Positions 5,396-6,230 of a stretch of DNA of 6,230 bases are shown piece after piece (the first letter of the stretch is position 1; every line of letters starts with the position of its first letter). The notes below the pieces were generated by a model. That model saw only the letters and a list, made by a program, of their open reading frames with translations. It did not search any database and was not told where the DNA came from. This DNA is from Clostridia bacterium (lineage in GTDB: Bacteria > Bacillota_A > Clostridia > Christensenellales > Aristaeellaceae): contig WRHG01000113.1 of NCBI GenBank assembly GCA_009783365.1, positions 1-6,230 of the forward strand, written 5' to 3'. The translations under genes were made by a program, and so were the position numbers.

Positions 5396-6230
5396 ATGAA
5401 CCTGTTTGAGGACGGCATGCCGTTTTTCAAAGGAAACCTGCACTGTCATACCACCGTCAGCGACGGCGCACTTTCACCGGAGAACGTGGTTGGGCTGTAT
5501 CAGGGGCTTGGGTATGATTTGCTTGCCATCACGGACCATCGATATTTTTCTGGAGCCAGCCGCTTTGCACGCGGAATGCTATTGCTAGCAGGGATTGAAA
5601 TAGATTGTGATCTTCCACGCGAGGCGTTACACATCATCGGCATCGGCATGGGGGCAGAATATGCGCATCGTAAAAATCAGAGGCTGGATCCGCAGTCCTG
5701 CATTGATGAAATACGACAGCACGGAGGCTGCGCCATAGTGGCTCATCCCGCCTGGTCACTAAATACTCTGGAAACGCTGACCGGGCTGCGCCATACAACC
5801 GCCGCGGAGATCTACAACTCCTTTTCAACATTTCCCTGGAATGGCGACCGGGCAGATTCCAGCCTGTTGCTCGACCTTGCCGCCACCCACGGCGCACCCT
5901 ACAATGTTGTAGCCTCGGACGACTCCCACAGATATAAGGGGGAAGAAGGCCGGAGTTTTACCATGATACAAGCGGAGGCGCTGACGGCGAAAGACATTAT
6001 TCAGGCATTACGTGAAGGCCGCTTCTATGCCAGCCAGGGCCCCCGCTTTGAGCAGATCATATTGGAGGAGGACCGGGTATGCATCTGCTGTTCACCGGTG
6101 GAAACCGTCTTTTTTTATAGTAATATCCCCCGGGCCTACGGCAGATTTGTCACAGTCCCATTGCAATCTGAGGCTGAATACAGCTTGCGGACCCCCCCCG
6201 GAGCGATGTGCCCATGTTGCCTGATTATTC
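5396..6230 (+). CDS. PHP-domain metallohydrolase, 3' end beyond the window
   Basis: The open frame covers 278 complete codons and is still open at the right edge. The PHP fold binds two or three metal ions and usually hydrolyses phosphoesters; the substrate here is unknown. Expected metal ligands are present: HCH (16-18) in GNLHCHTTVSDG, TDH (46-48), E68 in AGIEID, H79, H117 in AHPAW, and D176/H178 in ASDDSHR. After this, EGRFYASQGPRF (207-218) and a beta-rich C-terminal part from about 219 follow the layout of the stand-alone PHP proteins common in gut clostridia. No signal peptide or membrane segment is visible, so it should be cytoplasmic. The ATG has a perfect AAAGGAGG (5383-5390) 5 nt upstream and its own promoter. 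A run of eight C at 6192-6199 is a spot where a one-base error would change the end of the protein. Confidence 0.88.
   Translation, partial: MNLFEDGMPFFKGNLHCHTTVSDGALSPENVVGLYQGLGYDLLAITDHRYFSGASRFARGMLLLAGIEIDCDLPREALHIIGIGMGAEYAHRKNQRLDPQSCIDEIRQHGGCAIVAHPAWSLNTLETLTGLRHTTAAEIYNSFSTFPWNGDRADSSLLLDLAATHGAPYNVVASDDSHRYKGEEGRSFTMIQAEALTAKDIIQALREGRFYASQGPRFEQIILEEDRVCICCSPVETVFFYSNIPRAYGRFVTVPLQSEAEYSLRTPPGAMCPCCLII

Noticed and set aside
1..6230. A novel defence, mobile or biosynthetic system
   Set aside because: All six complete genes are recognisable housekeeping or conserved families and the last is an ordinary PHP protein; no direct-repeat array, transposase, integrase or attachment site is visible.

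Overview
The window is a compact housekeeping gene block, all on the + strand, from what looks like a member of the Firmicutes, most likely class Clostridia. Base composition is moderately GC-rich by eye. The basis for this placement is the gene order (rpmE, a DUF1385/YqhQ membrane protein, prmC, prfA, a long-form Sua5/TsaC, a YwlE-like phosphatase), AGGAGG-type ribosome binding sites, TTG and GTG starts, and consensus sigma-A promoters. Genus-level assignment is not possible from the sequence alone.

Layout. Positions 1-149 hold no protein gene. On the minus strand they carry a TTGACA / TAACCT promoter followed by a boxA-like CTTGAAAAC leader, which resembles the start of an rRNA operon running off the left edge. 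A strong + promoter (TTGCAA, 17 bp, TATATT with extended TG) at 150-178 drives rpmE (230-430, ribosomal protein L31 with four cysteines). The 149-bp gap 431-579 contains three consecutive hairpins with no T-tract. Next come DUF1385/yqhQ (580-1719), prmC (1726-2598), prfA (2642-3712, TTG start), tsaC (3709-4800) and a low-molecular-weight phosphatase of the YwlE type (4797-5243). The last three are joined by 4-nt ATGA overlaps, and prmC follows yqhQ by 6 nt without a clear Shine-Dalgarno sequence, so translational coupling is likely.

After a 152-bp gap holding an inverted repeat and a near-perfect sigma-A promoter (TTGCAA, 17 bp, TATAAT), a PHP-domain metallohydrolase gene starts at 5396 and runs off the right edge.

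Functionally the operon centres on translation. L31 is a ribosomal protein. PrmC methylates the GGQ glutamine of release factor 1, encoded next door by prfA. TsaC makes the threonylcarbamoyl-AMP used for the tRNA t6A37 modification. The phosphatase carries the threonine that marks protein-arginine phosphatases. DUF1385/YqhQ is the least understood member. I see no mobile element, CRISPR array, tRNA or defence system. The points most worth a second look are the hairpin array before yqhQ, the divergent rRNA-like promoter, the operator-like repeat before the PHP gene, and a C8 tract near its 3' end.
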